Positions 7,846 to 16,053 of a stretch of DNA of 64,000 nucleotides are shown here, one piece after another. The translations under genes were made by a program, and so were the position numbers. Within the stretch, counting starts at the first letter, position 1. Each line of letters starts with the position of its first letter. This stretch comes from Sneathiella sp. HT1-7 (lineage in GTDB: Bacteria > Pseudomonadota > Alphaproteobacteria > Sneathiellales > Sneathiellaceae): positions 124,001 to 188,000 of the forward strand of contig NZ_JAJFZN010000001.1 of NCBI RefSeq assembly GCF_020731145.1, in the 5' to 3' direction. The notes below the pieces were generated by a model. It was not told the DNA's origin. It made no database searches and worked only from the letters and a program-made list of their open reading frames with translations.

Positions 7846-8565
7846 ATGTCGCAAAAAGTTCTTCTTGTTCTCCATCAGGCAACGTCTGATCCTGGCCATG
7901 TCGGCGAAGCCATTCGCACCCGAGGATTTGAACTCGATATGCGCATTCCAGCGATTGGGCAACCATTGCCAAAAACGATGGAAGAACATGCCGCCGCTGT
8001 CATTTTTGGTGGCCCAATGAGTGCCAATGATGATCATGAGGAATTCATCCGTGAAGAAACCAAGCTGATCGATGTCCTTCTAAAAAGCGAAACTCCGTAT
8101 CTCGGGATTTGTCTTGGCGCCCAGATAATGGCCCGCGCCTTGGGTGCCCGCGTCGCGGAGCATGAAGATGGATTGCGGGAGGTTGGATACTACCAGCTTA
8201 CTCCTGCTGTCGACGATTGCCATCTCTTCAAGAAACCGATGATGGCCTATCAATGGCACCGCGAAGGATTTGATGTCCCGGAAGGGGCCACTTTGCTCGC
8301 CCGCGGCGACTTCTTTCCAAATCAAGCCTTTCAAGTAGGGAAAAATGCTTACGGTATCCAGTTCCACCCAGAAGTAACAGAGGCCATGAACCGCCGCTGG
8401 ACAATTAAAGCATCGCATATGCTAAGCGATCCCGGTGCACAGTCACGGGATGCGCAGCTTGAAGGCCGGCGTAAATATGACGCCGACATGCGCGATTGGC
8501 TCGATCTTTTTCTGGATCATTGGCTGCCGCCGCTTGCGCAGCGGCAGGCCGCAGTCGGCAGCTAA
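7846..8565 (+). CDS. Class I glutamine amidotransferase
   Basis: A 239-residue stand-alone GATase1 domain related to the GMP-synthase glutaminase family. The nucleophile Cys is in the elbow GICLGAQ (about residue 88), and the catalytic His-Glu pair is in GIQFHPEVT (about residues 173-176). FGGPMSAND and YQWHRE also match. It probably releases ammonia from glutamine for an unidentified acceptor; some relatives act on gamma-glutamyl compounds. There is no synthetase domain and no partner gene next to it. The stop overlaps that of the convergent CaiB-family gene by four bases. Confidence 0.9.
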   Translation: MSQKVLLVLHQATSDPGHVGEAIRTRGFELDMRIPAIGQPLPKTMEEHAAAVIFGGPMSANDDHEEFIREETKLIDVLLKSETPYLGICLGAQIMARALGARVAEHEDGLREVGYYQLTPAVDDCHLFKKPMMAYQWHREGFDVPEGATLLARGDFFPNQAFQVGKNAYGIQFHPEVTEAMNRRWTIKASHMLSDPGAQSRDAQLEGRRKYDADMRDWLDLFLDHWLPPLAQRQAAVGS

Positions 8566-9752
8566 ATTACACGCTTGGACCTTAAGTCCGCGATCTCCTC
8601 AGCCGAATAACCGAGGCTTTGCATGGTTTCGTCCGTATGCTCACCCAGTGTCGGCGCCCTGCTTTTAAGCTTTGTGTCGGTTTTCGACATCTTGATAGGT
8701 AATTCGGTAACGGGGATCTTCTTGTCAAACCCCGGATACTCGACTTCTTTTAGCAAACCCATTGCCGCAAGATGAGGATCATCCAGTACCTCCTGAGGGG
8801 TCATGACGGGTCCGCAAGGAAGACGAACGGCGTCCATCTCAGCAATTGCCTCCTTCGTCGTTCTTTCCGCACACCATTTCGCCATGCGCTCAGAGATGAT
8901 TTCGTTATTGTCACCACGACTCTGGTCTGTCTTGAAGCGCGGATCACTGAGCCAATGATCCTCCCCAATCAGTTTTGTCCAACGTTCGAACAACGGCCAA
9001 CCGAGTGATTGCACCAGAACCCAACCATCTTTTGTCTTGAATGTATCGCCAGGCCCGGCACCCTGTGCGCGGTTTGCTGTTCCGACCCGATTTAACTGAA
9101 GCATCGCCTGCTCCATTAGCGTCACACTGGAAATAAGTACGGAAGAACCAAACAGCGACGTGTTGATCACCTGACCTTCACCTGTCATATCCCGGTGACG
9201 GAGCGCGGCCATTGTCCCGATAGCTCCCATCAGAGCCGTCGTAAAATCAACATATGGGCCATATAGCTTGCGGGGCTCACCCTCGCTGCCGGACATATGC
9301 ATAACACCAGACATTGCCTGACCGAGACCATCAAATCCGACGCGGTTTTTGTAAGGCCCTTCATCACCAAAGGCGGAGCCATGAGTCAGAATAATATCTT
9401 CCTTGACGGCTTTCAGGCTTTCATAATCAAGCCCCATGGCCTCCAGTGTTTCAATCGGAAGATTGGCAACAACTACATCAGCGGTTTTCACCAAGCGCTT
9501 GACCACCTCACGCCCTTCGGGCTTCATTGGATTGAGGGTAATGCCTTTTTTATTCTGCGCCATTTGCATAAAGAGGCCGCCGTCACCCGTCTGCTCTTCT
9601 GTGAGAGGCGTGACATAGCGATCTTCGCTACCTGCCAGCTTTTCAATACGGATAACCTCTGCACCAAAGTCGGACAATACTGTTGCGCAATAGGGGCCCG
9701 CGATATAGCGACCGAAATCCAGCACCCGAATTCCCGATAGAATATTTGACAT
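8562..9752 (-). CDS. CaiB/BaiF family (class III) CoA-transferase
   Basis: A 396-residue cytoplasmic enzyme that moves CoA between carboxylic acids. The N-terminus GIRVLDFGRYIAGPYCATVLSDFGAEVIRIEK is the family hallmark. The expected catalytic Asp lies in YVDFTTALMGAIG at about residue 168, and LPCGPVMTPQEVLDDPHLAAMG marks the C-terminal lobe. RBS AGGAGTGAT precedes the ATG. The acyl substrate is unknown. The gene stands alone, convergent with the amidotransferase gene. Confidence 0.93.
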   Translation of the reverse strand: MSNILSGIRVLDFGRYIAGPYCATVLSDFGAEVIRIEKLAGSEDRYVTPLTEEQTGDGGLFMQMAQNKKGITLNPMKPEGREVVKRLVKTADVVVANLPIETLEAMGLDYESLKAVKEDIILTHGSAFGDEGPYKNRVGFDGLGQAMSGVMHMSGSEGEPRKLYGPYVDFTTALMGAIGTMAALRHRDMTGEGQVINTSLFGSSVLISSVTLMEQAMLQLNRVGTANRAQGAGPGDTFKTKDGWVLVQSLGWPLFERWTKLIGEDHWLSDPRFKTDQSRGDNNEIISERMAKWCAERTTKEAIAEMDAVRLPCGPVMTPQEVLDDPHLAAMGLLKEVEYPGFDKKIPVTELPIKMSKTDTKLKSRAPTLGEHTDETMQSLGYSAEEIADLRSKRVI

Positions 9753-9904
9753 ATCACTCCTTCCTGATCGTTCTTGTTATTATTACACAGGTTTATCGCC
9801 TACGATTTTGCGGGCAAGAGTGCACTTAATTGCTACATTTGGCAATTGTTTTAAAACCGAAACATGGCAACTTTTTCTGTGCCGAGAGAAGAATTCTTCA
9901 GAAT

Positions 9905-10438
9905 TTATGCGGCATGGGTTCCGCGAATGGGGTAATCATTTTCCCGGATGAATTTCACACCCCGGAGAATTGCCCCAAGTTCCGGCCGCGCAAACGGAGC
10001 ATTCGAAATATCAATGATTTGAATGACATTATCTGGCCGAATAACAAAAAGCCCCGGCTCCGGGAATGGCTGATCCGTCTCCTTGGGAGAGCGTGGATCA
10101 GAAATATAAAGCCCGAGTTTCTTCATTTGATCAATAGACAGGTCATATCCAACAGGAAAGCTGAGCGCATTGTCCTTCGTGACAGCATCCGCCTTCTCTT
10201 GCCCATCCCCGGAGATGGCAACAACGTCCAAACCGGCTTCTTCAAATTCCCCTTTCAGGCTTTCAAGCTGCGTTAAATAACGCATGCATATAGGGCAATG
10301 CTTTCCGCGATAGATAATTACAAGTCGCCATTTTTTGGTATCTGCCGTTCCATTGCCAATTGCTAGCTTACCGCCGGACACAAGAGGAACTTCAATTTTT
10401 GGGAATGCCTGCCCTGCCGTAAGTTTATTACTTGTCAT
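9905..10438 (-). CDS. Peroxiredoxin-like (AhpC/TSA, thioredoxin-fold) protein
   Basis: A 177-residue thioredoxin-fold protein. The active-site region is YRGKHCPICMRYL at about residues 44-56, giving a CPIC motif instead of the usual single peroxidatic Cys context. It continues with DVVAISGDGQEKA, FPVGYDLS and PGLFVIRPDN, all typical of the AhpC/TSA group of peroxiredoxin-like proteins. It may reduce peroxides or act as a disulfide reductase in the cytoplasm, as no signal peptide is seen. A palindrome (10486-10501) lies about 50 bp upstream and may be an operator. Confidence 0.85.
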   Translation of the reverse strand: MTSNKLTAGQAFPKIEVPLVSGGKLAIGNGTADTKKWRLVIIYRGKHCPICMRYLTQLESLKGEFEEAGLDVVAISGDGQEKADAVTKDNALSFPVGYDLSIDQMKKLGLYISDPRSPKETDQPFPEPGLFVIRPDNVIQIIDISNAPFARPELGAILRGVKFIRENDYPIRGTHAA

Positions 10439-10485
10439 TTTGTCTATCCCTTTGCAGTGTTATAGGCCATTATTTCCAGCCAATA

Positions 10486-10501
10486 TGGAACAATCGTTCC
10501 A
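10486..10501. promoter_or_regulatory. Inverted repeat TGGAAC-N4-GTTCCA, candidate operator of the peroxiredoxin gene
   Basis: TGGAAC (10486-10491), spacer AATC, GTTCCA (10496-10501). It lies 48 bp upstream of the minus-strand peroxiredoxin start, where a repressor would act. The core GAAC-N4-GTTC resembles the Gram-positive LexA box, but alphaproteobacterial LexA normally uses GTTC-N7-GTTC, so the binding protein is unknown. Confidence 0.45.
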
Positions 10502-10658
10502 GTAATGTAGAAACTTTGTATCTGTTAAACAAGGTCAATTATGCAGACCGGCTTTCTTGCTAATTTATGTCGGTCCATGGATTGAATTAAATCCGATCTT
10601 CCCTAAAATGACGCTGATCTTCAACTCCCTCCTGTAAATGCATAGGTTCTGATAAATT

Positions 10659-11675
10659 ATGGCCTCGTCTCTTAGCGAATTCCGCAAGGAACTCTCCAAC
10701 CTTACCACAATAAGCCGATCTTCCACTGAGGCTGCTGTCACCCGCGATGCCGTGCTAACGAAGCCAGCGGGGTCGCTTGGTGAACTCGAAATGCTCGCTT
10801 TTTGGCTTTCCGGTTGGCAGGGCAAGCATCCGCCAAGCTGCGACCATCCGCAGGTAATTATTTTCGCAGGGAATCACGGGGTTTGCGATCAAGGTGTTTC
10901 TGCTTTTCCGCAGGAGGTAACCGTTCAAATGGTCGCAAATTTCGACCGAGGAGGCGCGGCCGTTAACCAGCTTGCCCTCGCTTTTGGCGCGAGTTTTTCG
11001 GTAAATGCCCTGGAGCTCGATAACCCGACCGCTGATTTTACAAAAGCCCCGGCAATGGATGAGGCGGAATGTGCAAACGCACTTTCTGAGGGGTGGGATT
11101 CCGTCGACAGCAAAACCGATATCCTTATCGTCGGGGAAATGGGGATCGGAAATACCACCGTGGCAGCGGCTCTTTCGGCCGCCCTTCTGGGCGGCGACGG
11201 CGCGGACTGGGCCGGCCCCGGTACTGGCGTTACAGAAGAAGGCATACGACGGAAGGCAGCGGCAATCAATGCCGGGCTAACCCGCCATCGCGACATACTT
11301 GATGACCCACTGAAAATACTCCAATGTCTTGGCGGGCGTGAAATCGCCGCCATGACCGGTGCCATTCTGTCGGCACGGCAGAAACATACCCCTGTTCTGC
11401 TCGACGGATTTGTTGCCACGGCGGCCGCAACCGTCCTTTTCAAGGCAAATCCAAAGGCTCTTGATCATTGCGTAGCGGGGCATGTCTCTGCTGAACCCGG
11501 CCATAAGAAGCTGCTCAAAGCAATCAACAAGGAGCCATTACTCTCGCTTGGCATGCGCCTCGGCGAAGGTTCCGGCGCAGCCTTGGCCCTTGCTATTATC
11601 AAGGGCGCCGTCGCCACACACAATGGCATGGCGAGCTTTGCTGATGCCGGAGTAAGCGAAGAGAAAACCGATTAG
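10659..11675 (+). CDS. cobT: Nicotinate-nucleotide--dimethylbenzimidazole phosphoribosyltransferase
   Basis: A 338-residue cytoplasmic enzyme of cobalamin lower-ligand assembly. It transfers ribose phosphate from nicotinate mononucleotide to dimethylbenzimidazole, giving alpha-ribazole phosphate. Family blocks are KPAGSLGELEMLA, FAGNHGVCDQGVSAFPQEVT, VGEMGIGNTTVAAAL, LDGFVATAAA and the C-terminal LGEGSGAALAL, whose Glu is the expected catalytic base. Its stop is two bases from that of a convergent histidine phosphatase, the likely next enzyme. No B12-box riboswitch was seen in the 220 bp upstream, and cobS is not in the window. Confidence 0.95.
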   Translation: MASSLSEFRKELSNLTTISRSSTEAAVTRDAVLTKPAGSLGELEMLAFWLSGWQGKHPPSCDHPQVIIFAGNHGVCDQGVSAFPQEVTVQMVANFDRGGAAVNQLALAFGASFSVNALELDNPTADFTKAPAMDEAECANALSEGWDSVDSKTDILIVGEMGIGNTTVAAALSAALLGGDGADWAGPGTGVTEEGIRRKAAAINAGLTRHRDILDDPLKILQCLGGREIAAMTGAILSARQKHTPVLLDGFVATAAATVLFKANPKALDHCVAGHVSAEPGHKKLLKAINKEPLLSLGMRLGEGSGAALALAIIKGAVATHNGMASFADAGVSEEKTD

Positions 11676-11677
11676 CG

Positions 11678-12313
11678 TTAGGAATATTGAGTTCGGTTCA
11701 GATCATTTACAAAGTTCACACGCCAATTCGTGCTCCCATCGCTCTGAAAGGACGTTAAATGGGTGAGTGAGAGGGGATCTACCGCTAGGGAGAGCATCTT
11801 TTCGGGTATCATACTTAGGGCCAGCCCCACAATCGCCCGGATCACACCCGCATGTGTCACGAGAACAAAATTTCGTGTCTCCCCGGACTGCTTAAGAATG
11901 TCAATTTCTCCTTGCACACGATTGAGAAGGTCCTGAAAACTTTCCCCCGCCTCTGGTCTAAAGGTTGCGGGGTGGTCGAAGAAATCACGATAATGCTCCC
12001 CCTCCGCCGCGGCCACCTCCTGATAGGTTTTTCTTTCCCACTGACCAAAACTCTGCTCGCGCAACGTTGAACGTTCCAGTACGGGCATATCTGCGCATCC
12101 TTGCCGGTCAAGAATATGCCGCGCAGTGTCACGGCACCGCGCCAGATCACTTGTGACAACGACACTCTTTTTGGGAAGTAATTGCGCGAGAGTATCCAAC
12201 CTGCCTGTGTCAGAAAAATCGCCATCTAAATCGAGATGGCCATAGATCATGTCAGCATTAACAGGCGCGTGGCGGATCAACCACCATTCCTGTGTTACAT
12301 AATCCCCCGTCAT
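11678..12313 (-). CDS. Histidine phosphatase family protein, probable alpha-ribazole phosphatase (CobC-like)
   Basis: A 211-residue phosphoglycerate-mutase-fold phosphatase. The catalytic His is in LIRHAPV near residue 14, where many relatives have RHG or RHT. The second active-site His is in LVTHAGVIRAIVGLAL, and LREQSFGQWERKTYQEV contains the substrate-loop Glu. The convergent neighbour cobT makes alpha-ribazole phosphate, so dephosphorylation to alpha-ribazole is a reasonable role, but this rests on context. Other members of the family hydrolyse sugar phosphates. Confidence 0.8.
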   Translation of the reverse strand: MTGDYVTQEWWLIRHAPVNADMIYGHLDLDGDFSDTGRLDTLAQLLPKKSVVVTSDLARCRDTARHILDRQGCADMPVLERSTLREQSFGQWERKTYQEVAAAEGEHYRDFFDHPATFRPEAGESFQDLLNRVQGEIDILKQSGETRNFVLVTHAGVIRAIVGLALSMIPEKMLSLAVDPLSLTHLTSFQSDGSTNWRVNFVNDLNRTQYS

Positions 12314-12344
12314 ATCATCAGACGATCGATGAGCGGTGACCCGT

Positions 12345-12866
12345 TTATTCCACTGCTAATTTCGTGAGCTGCCAGATCGACCTGCCATAATATTTTTCCT
12401 GGGCAAGTTCCTTATTCGTATCATAGGGATAAATGATCCAAAATGGTGCGTAGACGCCATCTTCCAGCCACTCTCCGTCCATCTTATAGGCAATAATAAC
12501 CTCGAAGTCCTCAGCGTCGGAAATAGGGATTTCAACTGTATACCCATCAACCGCCGTGGCTTTGAGGACTGTGCCTGCGGCTTCCACTTTATCCAGAATA
12601 TCCCGCAAGAGAACCCCGCGAAAGCGAGTCTTTCCTGTTGTCCAGGGGCTGCGTGTGATGACTTCAACCGGCGTCGAAGCCGCCATATCGCCCGGGCTGA
12701 AATATATCGAACCATGAATGGAAGTGATTTTACCTGTAATTGTTAATTGCTGATCTTCCGCACGCGCCACTGAAGCACCGAAGACAAGAATCGCGATCAT
12801 CACGACTAAAAAAGCCAAATTTCCGTATCTGTATGACCTGTCACTCTTTGCTAAAGAATCTGCCAA
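12345..12866 (-). CDS. Periplasmic SUOX-fold (molybdopterin-binding-like) protein of unknown function
   Basis: About 173 residues: an N-terminal hydrophobic signal segment ending FGASVARAED, then a domain resembling the sulfite-oxidase molybdopterin fold (LTITGKI, RFRGVLLRDILDKV, VEIPISD, ILAYKMDGEWL-like segment, PFWIIYPYD). No cysteine that could ligate molybdenum is visible in the mature part, so it may bind something else or nothing. TTG at 12866 is preferred because GGGAG lies eight bases before it; the frame continues to a TTG at 12884. It follows the histidine phosphatase gene in the upstream direction and reads the same way, with no other obvious partner. Confidence 0.65.
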   Translation of the reverse strand: MADSLAKSDRSYRYGNLAFLVVMIAILVFGASVARAEDQQLTITGKITSIHGSIYFSPGDMAASTPVEVITRSPWTTGKTRFRGVLLRDILDKVEAAGTVLKATAVDGYTVEIPISDAEDFEVIIAYKMDGEWLEDGVYAPFWIIYPYDTNKELAQEKYYGRSIWQLTKLAVE

Positions 12867-13028
12867 TGCTTCACTCCCAATCAATTTTGTTTGCCCGCGT
12901 CCACCGCGGCGACCTATAAAATCTGTTTCAGCCCCTCCCCCTCAGCTATTCAGGCCTGATAATGATGGAGGTAGCGACAATAATCGTATATGTACCCGAT
13001 ACTAAAGATTACGTTCAAAGGTTTTTTT

Positions 13029-14000
13029 ATGAAGAGGACTTTATTCGTCGCCTCGAACCGGTTGGGAGATGCCGTCCTGACAACGGGCGTGCTGCATTAT
13101 CTCCTTGAGACAGAGCCGGATATAGCTGTCACAGTGATATGCGGCAATATTCCCAAAAGCATATTTGAATCCATTCCCGGCGTGGAGCGCGTCATCGGCA
13201 TTAACAAGCGGCGATTTAGCCTGCACTGGCCGGAAGTTGCATTAAAGCTTGGCCCCGTTTTCTGGCACCGCATCGTCGATTTCCGTGGTTCTCTACTTGG
13301 GTTTCTTCCCGGTCGCCACAGACATATCTGGCGAGGTGGCCAGGACGACATTCACAAAGCCGTTGCAAATGCGAAGCTGATCGGTCTGGATACTCCCTTA
13401 CCACCAAGAATTATGCCAAGCGAAGAGCAACTCATTGCCACACAAAAATGGCTCGGCCCAAAAGAAGTGCAAGGGCCGATATTGGCTCTCGCTCCGACAG
13501 CAAATTTTTACCAAAAGCAGTGGCATTATGAAAATTATCTCAAACTCGCTAAAGAACTGACGGCGAAAGGCTGCATTCTTGAAGGTGCCCGCATTGCCGT
13601 TTTTGGTGCTCCGGGAGAGGAGGCGCAAGCCATGCCTGTCGTAGAGGCGCTTCCCGAGGCTCAGGTTATCAATCTGGTTGGCAAAACCACACCGATGGAG
13701 GCCGCCGCTGTCCTGTCACAATGCGCACTGTTTGTCGGCAATGATTCCGGTCTCATGCATACGGCGGTTGCTGTTCAAATACCAACAGTGGCTTTGTTTG
13801 GCATTGGAAAGCCAGCTGTCTACGGACCATGGGGTGAAAAGTCCTTATGCCTGAAAAGCACTCCGCATGGCACCCCCATCACCAGATCGAACAACCCCAA
13901 AGACGCAGATAAAGAAGAACCGCTTCCTTTTGACTATGTGCGAAGAGAAATAGAAGCATTTTATCGCAGGATTAGCGAAGAGCCCCTGTCGGAAATTTAG
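13029..14000 (+). CDS. Glycosyltransferase family 9 (heptosyltransferase-like) protein
   Basis: A 323-residue GT-B enzyme. The N-terminus LFVASNRLGDAVLTTGVLHYL and the C-terminal nucleotide-sugar site FVGNDSGLMHTAVAVQIPTVALFG are the GT9 signatures. Members add heptose or related sugars to lipopolysaccharide core at the cytoplasmic face of the inner membrane. The frame is open from 12990, but ATG 13029 follows an AAAGG and begins exactly at the conserved fold. It is convergent with, and overlaps by four bases, an MsbA-like lipid exporter gene, so both may concern lipopolysaccharide. Confidence 0.88.
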   Translation: MKRTLFVASNRLGDAVLTTGVLHYLLETEPDIAVTVICGNIPKSIFESIPGVERVIGINKRRFSLHWPEVALKLGPVFWHRIVDFRGSLLGFLPGRHRHIWRGGQDDIHKAVANAKLIGLDTPLPPRIMPSEEQLIATQKWLGPKEVQGPILALAPTANFYQKQWHYENYLKLAKELTAKGCILEGARIAVFGAPGEEAQAMPVVEALPEAQVINLVGKTTPMEAAAVLSQCALFVGNDSGLMHTAVAVQIPTVALFGIGKPAVYGPWGEKSLCLKSTPHGTPITRSNNPKDADKEEPLPFDYVRREIEAFYRRISEEPLSEI

Positions 14001-15799
14001 GACTTCACCTCACGGAAAGGTGTAACGCCGCCGTCGAGAGAAAATTGGTGGTTATAGAGATCCGCATAGACCCCCTCTTTCTTCAAGAGTTGATCATGAG
14101 CGCCGCTTTCCACTATCTCACCTTCCACGACGACATTTATCATATCTGCATCGAGTATAGTCGACAGCCTATGCGCAATCACAAGGGAGGTTCGCCCCTT
14201 CATCAGATGTTTAAGTGCCCTCTGTATTTTACGTTCTGACTCAGTATCAAGAGCCGAGGTTGCCTCATCGAGAAGCAGGATCGGCGCATCTTTCAACATT
14301 GCACGCGCAATAGAAATACGTTGTTTCTGGCCACCGGAAAGGCGGACGCCATGGCTACCGACAAGTGTTTCATACCCCTTCGGTAAAGCCGAAACGAAGT
14401 CATGAACCGCTGCGGCTTTAGCTGCCTCTACAATCTCCTCGTCGGTCGCATCGTCGCGGCCATATGCAATATTCGCCTTAATCGTATCATCAAACAGGAA
14501 CACATCCTGACTCACCAGAGCAATTTTCTGACGAAGCGAAGCCAAGGTAACATCTCGAACATTTTGCCCATCGACCAGAATTTCTCCGTCGTTCACATCG
14601 TAAAATCGCGGGATAAGGTTCAGTATGGTTGATTTACCTCCGCCTGAGGGTCCGACCAGCGCAACCCGTTTCCCGGCCTCAAGCTTCAACGAAATGTCGT
14701 TCAGGACGATTTCATCATTTTGATAGGCGAATTTAACATGTCGGAACTCGACATCTCCCCGGTGGAATTCAAGCATGGCGGCCATTGGGCTATCCACAAC
14801 CTTATGATCAATATCCAAGAGAGCAAAAATTCGTTGCGCCGCTGCGAGGCCGGTTTGCATTCTTGGAAAAAGCTTCGCCACACTTTTGATAGGTTGATAC
14901 GCCAACATAATTGCAGTGATAAAAGCAAAGAATGTGCCCGGCGTGGTCTGTCCTTCGATCACGCTACTCGCGCCATAGAAAATCACACCGGCAATCAGAA
15001 ACCCCGCCAATGTCTCAACAATCGGTCCGCTTGACGCCTCGATCCTCAACGCCTTGAACTGCATTTTGAAGCGATCTTCAATCACTTCGTCGCCCTGCTG
15101 CACGGCCTGATTTTCACGATCATAGGCCTTCACCACACGAATCCCCTGAAAGTTCTCCTCCAGGAAGGAACTGAAATCCGCTGTTTGCTCGAGCACCTTG
15201 TTCGATGCCTTGCGGGAACGCTTGCCAAGTTGACGGATTGCCAACGCACCGGGAGGCAAGGCGATCAGGATAAACAGAGCCATTTTCCAGTCATAATAAA
15301 ACAGCGACGCGATTAGGAATATTGCTGTAAGGGTGTCCTTGGTCATAACCACCAAAGTCTGGGTGGCGACCGTTTTCAGGTAATTTGTATCAAAGACAAA
15401 ACGGGAAATCAGATTGCCCGAGGCGTTTTCATGAAACCAGGCCAGATCCGCAAAAACGAGTTTTTTAAATAGATTTTTCTGGATATCAGAGACAATACGC
15501 GTACCAATCCAGTCCATGACGATTGTTTGTCCGTATGTCGCAAATCCACGGGCCGCGAAAATACCGATCACAGCAAGAGTGGTGTAAATCACGAACTCCG
15601 GATTTTTATCGAAGAATACCTCATCAATGATTGGCTTCATGATAAAAGCTGTCGCTGTGGCAGTCAGGGCGCTCACGATCATAAAGAAAATGGCAAGAAA
15701 CAGTCGGCCTTTATAATGGGAGACATAATCCCGCAACAATCGACCATACAGAACCACTGTCGCTGAATTATTTGGAATATCGGGAGTTGTTTTGCTCAA
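13997..15799 (-). CDS. ABC exporter, MsbA-like lipid A/lipid flippase
   Basis: About 600 residues: an N-terminal six-helix exporter domain (helices from FLAIFFMIVSALTATATAFIM to about residue 290) and a C-terminal ATPase with Walker A GPSGGGKST, signature LSGGQKQR, Walker B ILLLDEATSALD and H-loop IAHRLST. This fused half-transporter acts as a homodimer; MsbA relatives flip lipid A core to the outer leaflet. No ATG is available near the expected N-terminus. TTG at 15799 gives the usual length, while the open frame runs to 15946 and the extra 49 residues look non-coding. The neighbouring GT9 gene supports an envelope role. Confidence 0.88.
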   Translation of the reverse strand: MSKTTPDIPNNSATVVLYGRLLRDYVSHYKGRLFLAIFFMIVSALTATATAFIMKPIIDEVFFDKNPEFVIYTTLAVIGIFAARGFATYGQTIVMDWIGTRIVSDIQKNLFKKLVFADLAWFHENASGNLISRFVFDTNYLKTVATQTLVVMTKDTLTAIFLIASLFYYDWKMALFILIALPPGALAIRQLGKRSRKASNKVLEQTADFSSFLEENFQGIRVVKAYDRENQAVQQGDEVIEDRFKMQFKALRIEASSGPIVETLAGFLIAGVIFYGASSVIEGQTTPGTFFAFITAIMLAYQPIKSVAKLFPRMQTGLAAAQRIFALLDIDHKVVDSPMAAMLEFHRGDVEFRHVKFAYQNDEIVLNDISLKLEAGKRVALVGPSGGGKSTILNLIPRFYDVNDGEILVDGQNVRDVTLASLRQKIALVSQDVFLFDDTIKANIAYGRDDATDEEIVEAAKAAAVHDFVSALPKGYETLVGSHGVRLSGGQKQRISIARAMLKDAPILLLDEATSALDTESERKIQRALKHLMKGRTSLVIAHRLSTILDADMINVVVEGEIVESGAHDQLLKKEGVYADLYNHQFSLDGGVTPFREVKS

Positions 15800-15973
15800 T
15801 CTGTTATCCGGCTTTATCTTGTATAAACTGGCCCACAGGTAGCACAGGGGCCTTTTCCTGAATAGCGTAAACGCCCTTTTAGTGTCTTTGCGCGCATCAT
15901 AGACGACCGAGATACAACAGTATTGGGGCGACCGCCAGAAATCCAAACTATAGCACCCATTTTGTCAAGATTT

Positions 15974-16021
15974 TAGTTGCGAATGATTTGCATTTTTATT
16001 ATTAGTCATAGTTGCGAATGA
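15974..16021 (+). promoter_or_regulatory. Candidate Fur-controlled promoter with two repeated boxes
   Basis: TAGTTGCGAATGA occurs twice, at 15974-15986 and 16009-16021. The first copy extends to TGCGAATGATTTGCA (15978-15992), a 7-1-7 inverted repeat with one mismatched pair, the architecture of Fur-type boxes. TTGCGA (15977-15982), a 17-bp gap and TATTAG (16000-16005) could be the -35 and -10, so one box covers the -35 and the other follows the -10. The downstream genes are iron-associated types, which supports Fur, but the regulator is inferred. Confidence 0.55.
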
Positions 16022-16053
16022 AAATCAAACCTAGAATCTGAAAGAACATCTCC

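Noticed and set aside
9888-9899. GAAGAATTCTTC palindrome after the peroxiredoxin stop
   Set aside because: It has no loop and is not followed by a T-tract; it lies 3' of the gene and has no promoter context, so it may be chance in an A/T-rich gap.
10439-10658. Cobalamin riboswitch expected upstream of cobT
   Set aside because: No B12-box-like conserved segment or long structured element was seen in these 220 bases.
15940-15970. TTGACA on the minus strand near the MsbA-like gene as a -35 element
   Set aside because: The best -10 candidate TATAGT is only 10 bases away, and no good hexamer lies at 16-18 bases.
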